Notes under the pieces: generated by a model
Told to the model about the DNA's origin: nothing
What the model saw: only the letters and a program-made list of their open reading frames with translations
The model's database searches: none
Shown: positions 10,827 through 22,019 of the stretch, one piece after another
How the letters are laid out: the number at the start of each line of letters is the position of its first letter
Numbering within the stretch: position 1 is the stretch's first letter
Made by a program: the position numbers and the translations under genes
Origin: Filobasidium wieringae
Lineage: Eukaryota > Basidiomycota > Tremellomycetes > Filobasidiales > Filobasidiaceae
Reading direction: 5' to 3'
Length of the DNA: 64,000 bases
NCBI GenBank assembly: GCA_001600055.1
Contig: BCIV01000008.1
Span: 248,001-312,000 of the forward strand

Positions 10827-13800
10827 TTGACCGACCCCCTTCTGAACCCATATCTTCCCTCTTTCTCGCCAACACATACCTACCCTCCTCTATTCCCACA
10901 ACCCGCGATGAACGATGGATCCTCGAACCCGGCGCTTGCGAGGGAAAGTATACCGGTACGAGGTATGGACAGGCTTGATATCGATTCCGGGGATGGCTCA
11001 GCCTCTCCGGCCGAACGAGGGATTTGGGGGTATGACACGCGACGAGAAGAGGTGGAGAGCATGGGTTCAGGGAGGGCGAGGAATGACTGGACGGAACCGT
11101 TCACGGTGGAACACGATGGGACGGCGAGTAGGAGGTTTGGAACGAGACCTCCTCCTCCTCCTCCCTTATCGATGGGGATGGGAATGACGAACACGGGAAC
11201 GGGTACGGGAATGGGAATGAACACGTCGATGAGTTCCCCAATGCAACATGCATTCAGTGCAAGGTCTGGATTCGGATTAGCTCCTTTACCTAGAACGGCT
11301 TCAGGAACGATGTCTGGTCAATACCAGCAGCAACAATCCCAGGATGGATATCAAACGGGGCTATCAGCGTTCTCGACTAGACCGCATCCCACTACAATCT
11401 CTGCTTCCCCCATGTATCCTCTGTCTCCAGATGGAGCTAGGATCTATCTCACTCCTCCTGAACGCAACGCTCCTCTTCCTTCGAGCGACTCCTTTCATCC
11501 ATCCGTTCCATCTGACCTTGCCAACTATCAAAGGTCGTCCTACCCTCTGCCCTCTGGAACTCAGCAATTGTCGCGAGAGTCACTCATGGGGCTAGGAAAC
11601 ACGTCTCCCCTTCGACCTTCCGGGCAGGGAGTAGGCGTACCAGGACCAGGACCGGTGTCTTCCAAGATGAAAACGTTGGCCGCCGTCGCTTCTCGTGCGG
11701 AATCCATGTCGGATCTGGACATGGGAAGCGGGGCTGAGATTGGCGGGGCAGGGATGGGAAGGATCAGTAAAGGCCCGATAGGGGTGGATGGATGGAGTTT
11801 GAGTGTTATCCAGCAACCGGAGAGAGCGAGGTTGTGTTCGTTCAAGGAAGAGAACGAGACGAGTGAGTGAGACGCGTTCCGTTACCAACAGGCGCGGGTT
11901 TGTTGATATAGATGTTTGCGTTGGTAGTGGATAGAAGACCAGTGGATCCTCCGCCTGTCGTGCAAGTTCATCATACAGGATTAGCTCTGGAGTACGTGTC
12001 ATCATGCTTGTCCTTTCCCTTTCCTTTTCGGACGGAAAAGACGTTCGAGAATTGGTCTTGTCATTCAGCCGCTGATCATTTCGTTTTCTTCTCTTATCAC
12101 CCGCTCTGCTTGACCCTGCCATTTCCTTATCTCGATTACGACCATCCATCAGATCGATCGTCGCTTCATCCATACAAGTCCGCGCAGTCGTGGTCGTTGC
12201 CACGCCGTCGATCGCTGAAACGTCTACAGGCGCGGATCCTGATCCCGCCGATTACGAGGAGAGGAAACTAGCTCAAGGAGCTGTTGCCACGACGGGGGAG
12301 ACTGTCCAAGGGGTGGACAAGCTACAAGACTTGTCTGGGAGACCCGGAGCTTTTTCCGTGTTTGGCAAATTGAGTGTGAGGGTACCGGGAGTCTTCAGGT
12401 TGAGGTTTGAGATGTTCGAGACGTCGAGTTTGAACGCGAGGTGAGTCTTTGTTGGGTTGTTTCGAGATCGGGTCCGGAATTGCGGGGTAGATGTTGCCCG
12501 AGGGGGGAGTCATGGGCACGATGAAACACGCCTCGAGCCAGGGGGTCGGGCTGATCCACGACCGGTAGCGTCGTTCGGAAGTTTTTCTGATGTCCGAAAG
12601 AAGGTGACAGACCGAGCATTTTCGATCGCGATGGCTGACGATCATTTGTCGGGCATAACTTGCAGTGCAGAAGCCCGGATATTAGCTTCCTGCGTGTCGG
12701 ACCTTTTTGAGGTCTTCTCGCCTAAACAGTTCAAGGGGATGAAGGAGAGCACTCTTCTCACCCGTCATTTTGCTTCTCAAGGGTTCAAGATCAAGTTGCG
12801 CCAGGACACGGGAGCTGGACGAGGTGGCAGGAAGAGGAAGGCCTACGACGCGGGGATGCAACAGCCTGCATCGTCTCAGCAGGATGTACGCGGAAGGACG
12901 GCGTCGTCCTCCTCGAACGTGAGACCTAGACTGGCCAATAATGGTAGTAGTCAGGAAGGCCCCGGTCCGCCCTCTCGATCGTCATCCAGGGCTTCCAGGA
13001 TCTATCAGGATGGAGCTGGAGGGAATCACGGACATCACGATGGGTACGCGCACGCGCCGGCCTCTTCCCGAGGCTCATCCGTCCATCGCACGCGCCCAGA
13101 AGGGCATATGACGGGAGGCTACCAGGAAGGGTATGGCGCAGGATACCAAGATGGAGCGAGCGCTGGTGCTGGTGCTCATCTCCACCCGAGTGAAGACGAC
13201 GGGATGGATGGGGAGATGGACATCCAGTCGGGTACACCTCGAGCCGGCGGTCCTGGTCGTGGAAAGGTCTCGTTGCCTTCGATCGGCAAGGCGTTACAAC
13301 AGACATCCATCTGGTTTGATAAAGCCGGCGCGTTCGATCCCGAGTTCTCCTCGGACGATCAACGGTACGAAGCCGGTGGAGTCGTTTTCCAAGATGGGAT
13401 CCGGTATGGGGGTGATGATGGGGGTGCACCACCGATGACGTTCGGTCGTCTACCGAGCATGATCAGCGAAGGGATCTTACCTTCCACTCCCGGGTTCGGA
13501 GGGACGGACCTTTCCTCGTTTTCGCTAAAGAACAACTCGGTCAGCCTGGGTACGGGTTTCACACCGATGGTCGTCAACCCTAGTATCCCCTTGCCCGAGT
13601 TCCCTTACAACTTGTTGGGGAATACCGAGATGAGATCGACCTCTTCCTCCCAACCTCGACGCGCGTTGTTACCGTCCTCCGCAAAGGTCGGTCCGAGAGG
13701 ACAGACCCCACCAGGACCAGCCCCAGCATCAGCACCTTCCCATCCGTTCCCTACGAAACAGAATCACGAGCTCTATCAGAACCCCGCCCCGCCCGCCCCT

Positions 13801-13983
13801 CCACCGGGGAACAACGACGATCGGAAATCGTTCCTGAGCGCGGTCTCCAAGGGACTGGAGCAACAGAGTTTCCAACTATCCTTGCCCGATGGACAGGCCG
13901 GGACCGGGACCGGGACCGCGAGGGGGGAGAGGACGGGGTATAACGATGAGAATTACGATGGGCGTTGGGATGGGGTGGAATGA
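10827..13983 (+). CDS. Velvet-domain transcription regulator (VelB/VosA class)
   Basis: Velvet proteins are fungal DNA-binding regulators of development and secondary metabolism with an NF-kB-like fold, acting as homo- or heterodimers in the nucleus. Exons 10827-11866, 11935-11991, 12153-12440 and 12666-13983 (introns 11867-11934, 11992-12152, 12441-12665) give 900 residues. The velvet domain spans roughly residues 322-508 and includes SLSVIQQPERARLCSFKEEN, RPVDPPPVVQVHH, GAFSVFGKLSVRVPGVFRLR and FSPKQFKGMKESTLLTRHFA ahead of KIKLRQ. It is split over all four exons. The first ~320 residues are low-complexity (Pro, Gly-Met, Gln); after the domain comes a basic GGRKRKAY, a likely nuclear signal, then a long disordered tail. 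The first intron's acceptor is my choice from phase; a start at 10909 is equally possible. The exact paralogue (VelB or VosA) is not decided. Confidence 0.85.
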
Positions 13984-14418
13984 GGCTTCTGTGCGTGTGC
14001 GTGTGAATGTGACGGTGTGCCGTTTCAGGGAAGATACACAATAGCGAAAAGAATCAAGGCGCAGGCTGAAAAGGAAGCAAGGAAGGAAGGAAGGAAGGGT
14101 TTATATATTCTCGTCTGGTCATGTTATGTTTTATCAAGTAGGAAGGAGGAAGGAGAAAGTGATGGAGATGAAATTTCGATTTGGACCTCGTTTTCTCAAG
14201 AACCATGGCATGGATATGAATGTCACTTATAGCTTATAACTTGAAGCTTATAGCTTGTAGCTTGTACTTGGGTATACCGATATCGTCGTGAACGCTGATC
14301 ACCGAGCAAGAACGTTCGTACGGGAACATCTCACCCCCCGTAAACATATCATCATCATCCTCCTCATCCCCCCCCTCCACCTCCCCCCCCCAACCAAGTA
14401 CCCCCTCGATCGGCCGGC
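13984..14418. other. Convergent 3' region of the velvet and PAC4-like genes
   Basis: Shared downstream region of two convergent genes. It contains GGAAGGAAGGAAGG near 14083 and a diverged tandem repeat at 14227-14269. C-runs at 14333-14390 read as G-runs on the PAC4-like strand. No coding signal is evident. Confidence 0.5.
14227..14269. repeat. Imperfect tandem AGCTTATA/AGCTTGTA repeat
   Basis: About five diverged copies of an 8-10 bp unit (variants AGCTTATA, AACTTGA, AGCTTGTA) sit just 3' of the velvet gene. They could fold partly through TATAAGCT/AGCTTATA complementarity. Confidence 0.6.
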
Positions 14419-15401
14419 CTACTCGTACTGATCCCCCAAGATCCTAATCAAACCCCTCTCCACGAGCCCGACCAGCCTCACCCGATCTTCAGCGTGATCG
14501 TTCCCGTTCAAGTTCGGGGGTAGTCCTCCGGGTAGGGGTTGGAATTGCGCGAACGGGCGGGATGGCTGGGTGGATCGGGAGTGGGATTGGGATTGGGAGT
14601 GGGAGTGGAAGAAAGGGAGCGGATCGGGTAAACTCAAAGTCAAGTGGATCTGGAGGTTGGTCTTTTTCGCTACAAAGACCGTGGACGCAAGTACGCGAGT
14701 ACGCAAGTACGCAGGATCAGTCAGTATTCGTTCCCTCATAAAGGCAGGAAAGGGAGCAAGGACTGACCGAGCCGGACGGCCATCCGTTGACTGATACTAT
14801 CCGGATCCAACGTCTGTCCCTGTCCGTTGTTCCCGTTGCCTGAAGAGCCGGAGGGGGAGATCAGGAGGTTTGAGGAGATTGGGTTTTTAGGGGACTACTT
14901 GAGGTTGAGGTTGAGGTTGAGGTTGAGGTTGAGGTTGAGAAGGTGATTGGTTAGTCAGTTACGGTTGATGATGATGATGATGATTGATGGTGATGTTAAG
15001 AGAAAAGAAAAGGGAGGACTGACGAGATGAAAAGGAAGAGCGACGGACCAATCTGATCCTAATGTTTTGCTCACTTGGATCAGTCCTTCCTCTTGTTCTT
15101 GTTCTTGTTCTTGCTCCAAAGGCCTATCGTTCATCTCTTCCTTCAAGACCCGTTGATATTCACTGATCCCCTCATCCTGTTCATCAACGTCCCTCACACC
15201 TAGTCCCTGTACACCCCTATCGATTTGAGAAGGACCAGAGGAAGAGGAGGAGTGCGGTTCAGCCACGAGCCCAAGGCCGACCCAGATGAACCTCGCTCGA
15301 GGTCCAATGGTTGTTATTTGGATGATGATCTTGTACCCCGACTGAGCGTTGGGTGGGAGGAGGGCGAGCGTGTAGGCTTGTGATTTGAAGGGGGATGTCA
15401 T
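14419..15401 (-). CDS. Probable proteasome assembly chaperone 4 (PSMG4/Poc4-like)
   Basis: PAC3-PAC4 is a small heterodimer that helps build the proteasome alpha ring. Exons 15401-15075, 14894-14768 and 14669-14419 (introns 14895-15074 and 14670-14767) close in frame to 234 residues. The fold-diagnostic pieces are in the family order: a first strand with FKSQAYTLALLPPNAQSGYK, then ARFIWVGLGLVAEP (the human protein has LFLWVGATP), then SQRMAVRLAKKTNLQIHLTL, matching AQRLARKTNKQVFVSYNL. The C-terminus VRLVGLVERGLIRILGDQYE is helical. Low-complexity inserts (EQEQEQEQEE; SHSQSQSHSRS) make it longer than the ~120-residue human protein. The first intron carries a hexamer repeat. The family call rests on motif similarity by eye; PAC3 is the alternative. 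Confidence 0.55.
14901..14940. repeat. GAGGTT hexamer microsatellite in an intron
   Basis: Six perfect tandem copies of GAGGTT plus a partial copy lie near the acceptor of the first intron of the PAC4-like gene. On the coding strand this reads as AACCTC repeats, so it supplies a pyrimidine-rich stretch before the CTCAAGTAG acceptor. Confidence 0.9.
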
Positions 15402-15821
15402 TTTGGGTGTCGGCGGGGGATGGTCGAGGTCGAGGTCGACGTTGAAGTCGAGGTGGGTGATAAATTGAGAGGTTGAAATGAAATGCAGGAAGATGAGGAA
15501 ATAATCGATTTCCGCGTATTTCTTTATGATTAGATAACGCCTGAAATCCGCGATTCTTACGTAACGAGATGACCGCAAAGTCCTCATCGTCGAGCGATAT
15601 CATGACCTTTCACTCCGATTTCACTCTCAGCCAAAACGTTTCTTCGAGAAATCAGAAACGAAACTGCGTCGTCGAATCACGAATCGAGATCTGGAAACTC
15701 GGATCCGAAGGCGATTCAGGTTTGATCCCCTCTCGAATCCCTTTCTCTGGGTGAAACAACCAGCTCTCTACGTCGACTCGTCGCAGAGCAAGACGACGTT
15801 CACTGTGAATCGTATCGCGCC
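15402..15821. promoter_or_regulatory. Divergent promoter between the PAC4-like gene and the Zap1-like gene
   Basis: Start codons of two divergent genes are 420 bp apart, so both promoters must lie here. I looked for a zinc-responsive element of the yeast ACCTTNAAGGT form and did not see one. No TATA box stands out. Confidence 0.5.
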
Positions 15822-17079
15822 ATGTCACCTGCGTCGACGAGCACGACGACGTTGCCTCTCGATTGGCATTGGATCTGTTGCGATCAAGATCACGGTCAGT
15901 CGTCTTCGAGCACCAGCACGGACTATAACAACCTTCTCGACGGACCGACCCAGCCGCAACATGCTCAACCGACGGTCGATCCACGTCCCAATCCTTCCCT
16001 TCAAGAGACGATGATGACGACGACGACGACGACAACGCTGCTCCCATTCCCTCTCCTCCTAAACCCAACGGATCCGACGGAGAGCCAGCTGGCTCAATGG
16101 ATGACTTATTGTTGTACCTCTTCCGATTGTTTGGATTCCATCCAACCACAATCACAACCACAACCACAACTACAGCAACCATCCGCTCTTCACTCGAACT
16201 CGAACTCGGGACCCGGTATCGATCTCAATGCAGTCCCAACAGACCCGTTCAAACTCCAAGGATACCCCTACTCGTTCCAGATACCCGGAATGAATCAGGG
16301 GGCGGAGCAATACTGCTGTTCCCCCTCTTCCTGTCCCACCCCTCTCCCGCTCTCACTGAACTCACAGAACGCGTACGCCGCACAGGCCGCTCACCGGGGA
16401 CAGGGGGGACGGGGGAGGAGGGAATGTTGCGTGATTCCTCGTCCTTCGAGCCGAGGGGAGGTGGGGGGAGGATGTAGCGGTTTGGATTTGGATGGGGATT
16501 TGGATGTGGATGTTGCTTGGGATTGTACGGATTGCGAGATGGGGATGGGAATGAGCATGGGCATAGGCATGGGCATGGGCATGGGGAGCGTGGTAAGTCT
16601 CAATTCTATCATCTCGGATGACTCTGGATGATCATTGACCAACCACATTTCCCCTCGTTTATCGCCACCTACCTGTACGTATACCTGTACCGTCTCAGCC
16701 CCCCACCCCCCCACCCGCCCTAACATCCAGCACCAACACGCCCAGCATGACGACGACGACGACTACACCACAATCAAGCACATCCATCATGGACCAGACC
16801 ACCGTCTTCCCCACCCATACGATCGGTGAGCGGTCACGGTCACGGTCACGATTAGACGGCGGGTTTGAGGGACGAGCTCAAGCGGGGGTTGGAAGGGGAC
16901 GGGGGGTTCGATCTCGCTCGCAATCGCAATCTCGATCACAAGCACAATCAAACTCGCAATCGAACGCGCACCCGGACTTATCCGATGAGACCTTGGAGAC
17001 CTTCTTGAACTCCCTAGTCAAAGGTCGGACTGGATTGTTTGAAGTTTCGCAAGCCGGGTCCGGGGGGAACGAGCTCGCC

Positions 17080-17110
<31 letters not shown>

Positions 17111-19154
17111 GTGGGGGTTTGCAGAATTTCAAAACCTACTCCCCGACCTTGACTCAGATGCATGGACATACGGAAACACACGCACAGATGCAGATGCAGA
17201 TGCAGATGGGGAATCATGCACGGAATGAGATCATGTTCCGTACACCCCGGAATTCATCGGACACGGGATCACCCGGTTCTTCCCTCGGGTTCGCTCAGGG
17301 TTCTAGAATCCCTGGACAAACTTCTCCTTCATCGCCGTTGCCGTTGCCGCTACCCCGACAAGGACGAGGGACGGGGGAACATGTTTGTCATTGGGCCAAT
17401 TGTCATGAACGTTTCCAAACGGTCTCCCTCTTACTGAGCCACATCAGTACGGGGCATCTGAATATGGGAGGGACGGGTACGGATCATCAGGACAGGGTCG
17501 AGGTCGAGAATGCTACCGAGGAGAACAAGGGGGGGTACGAGTTCGGGAGGTATCAAAAGGAGAAACGAGAGACGGATGACGGAGCGTTCTCCCTCCCCCC
17601 GACCGTACTGCACGGTTCTGAACGGAACTCGGGCCGGGAGGGGGGGAGGAATGAGGGGTTGATGGCTTGTCTTTGGGACGATTGTATTCCCCCGCTCGTA
17701 CCGGTTCACAAGGGGAAAGCCTTCTTGGGAGCGTTCGCGAAGGATCATATCGGCCTCGAGGGGACGACGAGATCGGAGTTCTCTTCTTCGCGGAAACCGG
17801 ATGGAGGGGGGATGGATCTGGATGAGGGCGATTCGAATCACTCGAACCACCCGATCAGTCATTGTCAAAAACCCGTCCCGATCGTCAATGATAACCCATT
17901 AGACTCGGCCAGTGCGGTCCTGAAACACCTGTTGGAGCAACATCTGGGGACCGAGGCGACTAGGAGCTTGTTGGATATCGCTCAGAATCATTATACCGTC
18001 GTTGCCGCCGCCGCGAATCAGAACGAGGGGGGGAATGGCGGGGACGTACCTCTTCCGAAAAGAAGAGAATCGGGTTCCGACACCGTCCCTCCCTCTGGGG
18101 AGAAGGAACCGATCCCGTTCGCTTGCAGGTGGCATGGCTGTGACAAGGTTTTCCAGGATAACGGTTCCCTCACCGAACATATATCCGCGGTACATGTCGG
18201 AAGGGGGAAGAGCAAGTATGAATGCCTCTGGGAAGGATGTGTGAGGTGTGAGGAGGAATGCGATAGTTGTGACGAGGGGGAGAAGGATGATGTTCCCATG
18301 AACGGGATGGGTCAGGGGGAGAAGAGGGGCAGGAAGTTTGCGACGAGACAAAAGGTGTTGAGGCATATACAATCGCACACCGGTGAGTCCCGGCCGGCTT
18401 GATGCGGATATATCATCACAGTGACTCAACCGCCCGTGATCAAATTATACAGGCTATCGACCGTTCGTTTGTCATATCTGCGGTCAATCCGTTTCCGAAC
18501 AAGCAACGCTCAACGCGCACTTACGGAGACACGCGGAAGAGAGTGAGTTCTGGGCGTCGACGTCTATTCATATCTGGACCTCGGGTACTGATGATCGGAT
18601 GTAAAGAACCATTTAAATGTGATGAAGAAGGATGTGACAAGGCGTTCGCGAGTGCAGCTTCACTGGCGGTGCACAAGGTGAGACATCCGGCCGTTCACAG
18701 TCGGGCTAGGACACCGCTAACCGTCCAGTAATAGCGAGCACATGAAGGGGCTAAGACTCATGTTTGTCATCTCTGTGGAAGGTGAGTATCAAGGATGGCA
18801 AAATTCGTTGTACAATATACTCATTCGGGACATGCACCATCGTTCGATAGGGGCTTTGTCGAACTATCAAAGTAAGCCCGATCTTGTAACACGGATGATC
18901 CCTTATCTGACTGTATCTTCATCCAAAGTCTTACCAAACATATTCGGACCCGCAAGTCACTTCTAATTCACGCGATATTCCGATGCTGACATCGCCTTCC
19001 TGTGATAGATACTGGAGACAAGCCTTTCAGTTGTCCATTGAACGGTTGCGGACGCGCGTTTTGCCGCTCCGATCAATTGAAACGTCACATGATGACTTGT
19101 CGCCACCGCGATAAAAATTCAGGTAGTAGCGACCTATCGATTTCGCCAACATGA
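15822..19154 (+). CDS. ZAP1: Zap1-like zinc-responsive C2H2 transcription factor
   Basis: Expected to switch on zinc-uptake genes when zinc is scarce. Exons 15822-16592, 16699-18382, 18453-18542, 18607-18677, 18735-18781, 18851-18871, 18929-18951 and 19009-19154 give 950 residues; the intron at 18952-19008 begins GC. Two separate fingers sit mid-protein, HVCHWANCHERFQ (from ~residue 485) and MACLWDDC (~579), as in Zap1's zinc-sensing pair. A C-terminal array from ~732 includes FACRWHGCDKVFQ, YECLWEGC, FVCHICGQSVSEQ, FKCDEEGCDKAFA, HVCHLCGRGFVELSNL and FSCPLNGCGRAF. The last ends HMMTC, so its final ligand is Cys. The N-terminal 257 residues carry CC pairs at 19-20, 97-98, 165-166 and 202-203. 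Met/Gly, Arg/Ser and Ala/Gly simple repeats are frequent. The family call rests on finger layout; another C2H2 regulator is possible. Confidence 0.8.
18851..19008 (+). other. Microexons and GC-AG intron inside the Zap1-like gene
   Basis: Two tiny exons, 18851-18871 (21 nt) and 18929-18951 (23 nt), encode the C-terminal half of one zinc finger (GFVELS, NLTKHIRTH). The second ends at ACCC and the next intron starts GCAAGT, ending GTGATAG at 19008. Joining here gives HIRTHTGDKPFSC, a textbook finger linker, which is strong evidence for the unusual donor. Confidence 0.85.
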
Positions 19155-20311
19155 TGCATATGAGGAGCACTGAGCTGGATCTGTAGCGGCAGCAGGCGGG
19201 GATTTGCGCCTATAAGTAATATCAAAGGAGATTATCAAGACGAAAATCAGGGGGGAGGCCTCACGCCACGTAGACATCACTCAAGTGGACTTGATTATAG
19301 CAGACATATCTTCCTTGTCCGAGAGTGTCCTAGACTATCAGGACTAAGGGATCGATTCATCCTTAAAATTGTTCAAGTCTCCATGTCTGAGCAAGAGGAA
19401 ATCAAATCGTCGTACTCAAAACCCGTGGTTTCCCCAAGAAGAAACCCCTCTCGCGCCGAGACCGCCCAGGCGCACGGACAGTACGAATCGAGGTTCTCAT
19501 CTATCTTGGAGTCCAGCCACATTAGATCGACCTCGGAAGCTCATGGAGCTCAACTGAGAGAGATACGAAATCAGTTGTAACGCGCACAAAACATAACGAA
19601 CCGATTAGATGATTTCTGCTAGGGGAACTTTTGCGCTTGTATAGAGGTTTGATCTGGTGAGACGGCCACACTAAAGAATGAGCGAGCCGGTTTTCTGATA
19701 CTAGCTACGAACTGGGTCGTACGGTACTGTGAAGGTCTCTATAGTCCCCCTCTACAGCTATCCTACTCTTCATATTCCCAGATGTCCTGAATTTCTGACT
19801 ACGCAGCGACGCATGCACCAAGTATCATATGATCCGGAAGATTGAGAGACGATTGACCTTGTTCAAATTCGCTCTGGGCCAGTAACATCGTCAAGCAGAC
19901 AACAGGGACTACACCAGTATTTCAACCGTCCTTGTCTTGCAGTCCAAACTAGTTGTGATGGTGGTGCTCTCTTTTGTTTGTGGTAGATCAGCAGAGTGAG
20001 TCTAGACGTCCGTAACAAACTTACTGTATTCCATGTTTCAAAAAGTACAGTACTGGCCAGACCAGACCCACAAGAGAGCCCAGGCATTCTTCCATAACAC
20101 CCCCCTCAGAATGGGAACAGCAAGCACAAATAACACAAGTATCAAACATTTCTCTATTGATCTTGGTGACGAATGAACGAGCTCGAGCCGTCAACCGCCG
20201 CCATTTGGTACTATAATCACAGGCTCGAACGTGTCCATGCAGAGCTGAATTGTCGTGTCGTGAATATGAATCTCAGTAGGCATGATAGAACGATACATCG
20301 AGTCACTTTTT
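19155..20311. other. Convergent intergenic region with one small open frame
   Basis: Lies between the 3' ends of the Zap1-like gene and uL2m. Apart from the 65-residue frame listed at 19383, nothing coding is evident. I see no RNA gene. Confidence 0.4.
19383..19580 (+). CDS. Possible 65-residue protein, doubtful
   Basis: An uninterrupted frame from ATG to TAA reads MSEQEEIKSSYSKPVVSPRR at its start and ends HGAQLREIRNQL. It is hydrophilic, without a membrane segment or known motif. Codon choice looks like that of neighbouring genes, and the frame lies clear of its neighbours. No intron or homologue supports it. It may instead be part of the Zap1-like gene's 3' UTR. Confidence 0.3.
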   Translation: MSEQEEIKSSYSKPVVSPRRNPSRAETAQAHGQYESRFSSILESSHIRSTSEAHGAQLREIRNQL

Positions 20312-21841
20312 CTACGACTTCGTTGCTCGCCCTCTTGGTCGTTCCGTGACCACCCTGTGAGAGAATAACGTCGTTAGCAAAACAGGTCCGATCGTAACGG
20401 TAAAAGTTGACATACATCTTGTTTCCGTCCTTGTCTTTGGGACGCCTCGTCCTCTTTCCTCTCGTCAACCACCCGAAGACAGATCGGGGGTGCTTGCCTC
20501 CCTTGGATTTTCCTCGTCCTCCTCCGTGAGGGTGATCACATGCGTTCATGGCAACACCTCGTACTCGGGGCTTTCGACCCATCCAACGTGCTCGTCCGGC
20601 TTTACCGATTTGTTCCTGCTGATGCTCCTTGCTATGTGGGCGAAGAATCGCATGAGTTTGTTGATCGAGTAAGGATTCAACCATACTACTTACTTGCTAA
20701 CGGTTCCGACGGTAGCAACACAACTTGGGTGCAATTTCCTGACTTCTCCACTTTGTAACTTGACCAGCGTCCATCCTCGGTCGATGTTAGCCCTCTCGAG
20801 CTTGATCGCGTTGTTGGCCTTTTCCTCTCCCTCGATATCCTTCCTTCCTACACCGTGAGAAACGACCTGTCCGAAAGCTCCTGCGCTTCGGCAGAGCTGC
20901 ATCTTGCCCGAGGGCGAGAGTGAGATGTTGTGAACGATAGTACCAGGGGGGCACAGGTACAAGGGGAGGACGTTTCCAGGTTTGAGGGTGAGCGTACGTA
21001 GCAGACCCAACGCACGGGAAGACGAAGTGGCAGATCCAGATCCAGGAGGAAGGACCGTCTGGGGGGAAGAAGGATCGGTACTAGAGTTGCTTTCGTCCAA
21101 GCCTCCAATGAGCTCCGAAGGGATACCAGCTCGGTAAGATCGTACGACATCCCCTTCTCTCAACCCTTCAGGAGCCAAGATATAGCTATATCCTCCGAAC
21201 ACCTTCTTGTGTTCCCAAGGTCGGCCATCCTCCTTGTATTGTTGAGGTGCCCACCAGTTCGCTGATGCTTGAGCCACGGCTTCCTCCTCCTGTTGCTCGG
21301 CCTTTGCAACTTCCTTGCTCCTGATCAAGGCGATGTGCGCACTTCGACCAGGATCGTATTCTATCCGCACAACTTCGTGCTCTCCAGCATCGAACCGGTT
21401 GAAATCGACAATCCTGATTCTCTGCTTGTGACCTCCTCCGACAAACCGATTGACGACTCTTCCAGTGTTGTTTCTTCCTCCTTTCCTTCTCTTGGCCAGT
21501 GTCAACTCTTTCAATGGCTTTCCCTTGTGCAGATGAGGATGATGAGCAGCAATCGAATGACGAACACCCTGTATTTCGTATCCACGCTTTAGTAACAGTA
21601 CACGAGTCAACTTTTCTCAACCACCTTAGCTCACAGGAGTGATCGGCTTCCTCTTTCCAGCGTATGGTACCATTCGAACTTGCGATTGCACTTTAGGAGC
21701 AGGAGGAGCGTCCATATACAAAGCGGCCGGGTTTGACGTCGACGAAGATTGCTCAGTCGCCGTCGCGAATCGACGAACGGCGCTGGTCCTACATGTCCGC
21801 AGTGCTGTGCTAAGCACAAATCGTGGTGGTAAGGGAGGCAT
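20312..21841 (-). CDS. RML2: Mitochondrial large-subunit ribosomal protein uL2m
   Basis: Mitoribosome protein that binds 23S-like rRNA near the peptidyl-transferase centre. Exons 21841-21635, 21568-20694, 20631-20416 and 20354-20312 (introns 21569-21634, 20632-20693, 20355-20415) give 446 residues. An N-terminal Arg/Ala/Ser-rich presequence ([14 protein letters not shown]) precedes [20 protein letters not shown], then [20 protein letters not shown] and [10 protein letters not shown]. The C-terminal RNA-binding core has [20 protein letters not shown] and [14 protein letters not shown], with the conserved HPHGGG loop, ending [16 protein letters not shown] Ser/Gly insert ([14 protein letters not shown]) in the middle is an expansion compared with bacteria. 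An in-frame GTG upstream of 21841 is not a likely start. Confidence 0.95.
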
Positions 21842-22019
21842 GATTGTAGTTGTGTCTGACACTCAGAGCGTCTTTCGACACCTCCATCGACAATTTAGAT
21901 TCATCAAGATGTACTGGACCTCATAGAAAACGTTTGATAAGCGCGTTTTCTAGCTAATGACGTGGAATATTCCGATCTCGATTCTAGGATACAGTCGCTC
22001 TGATCTAACTCTAATCGTC

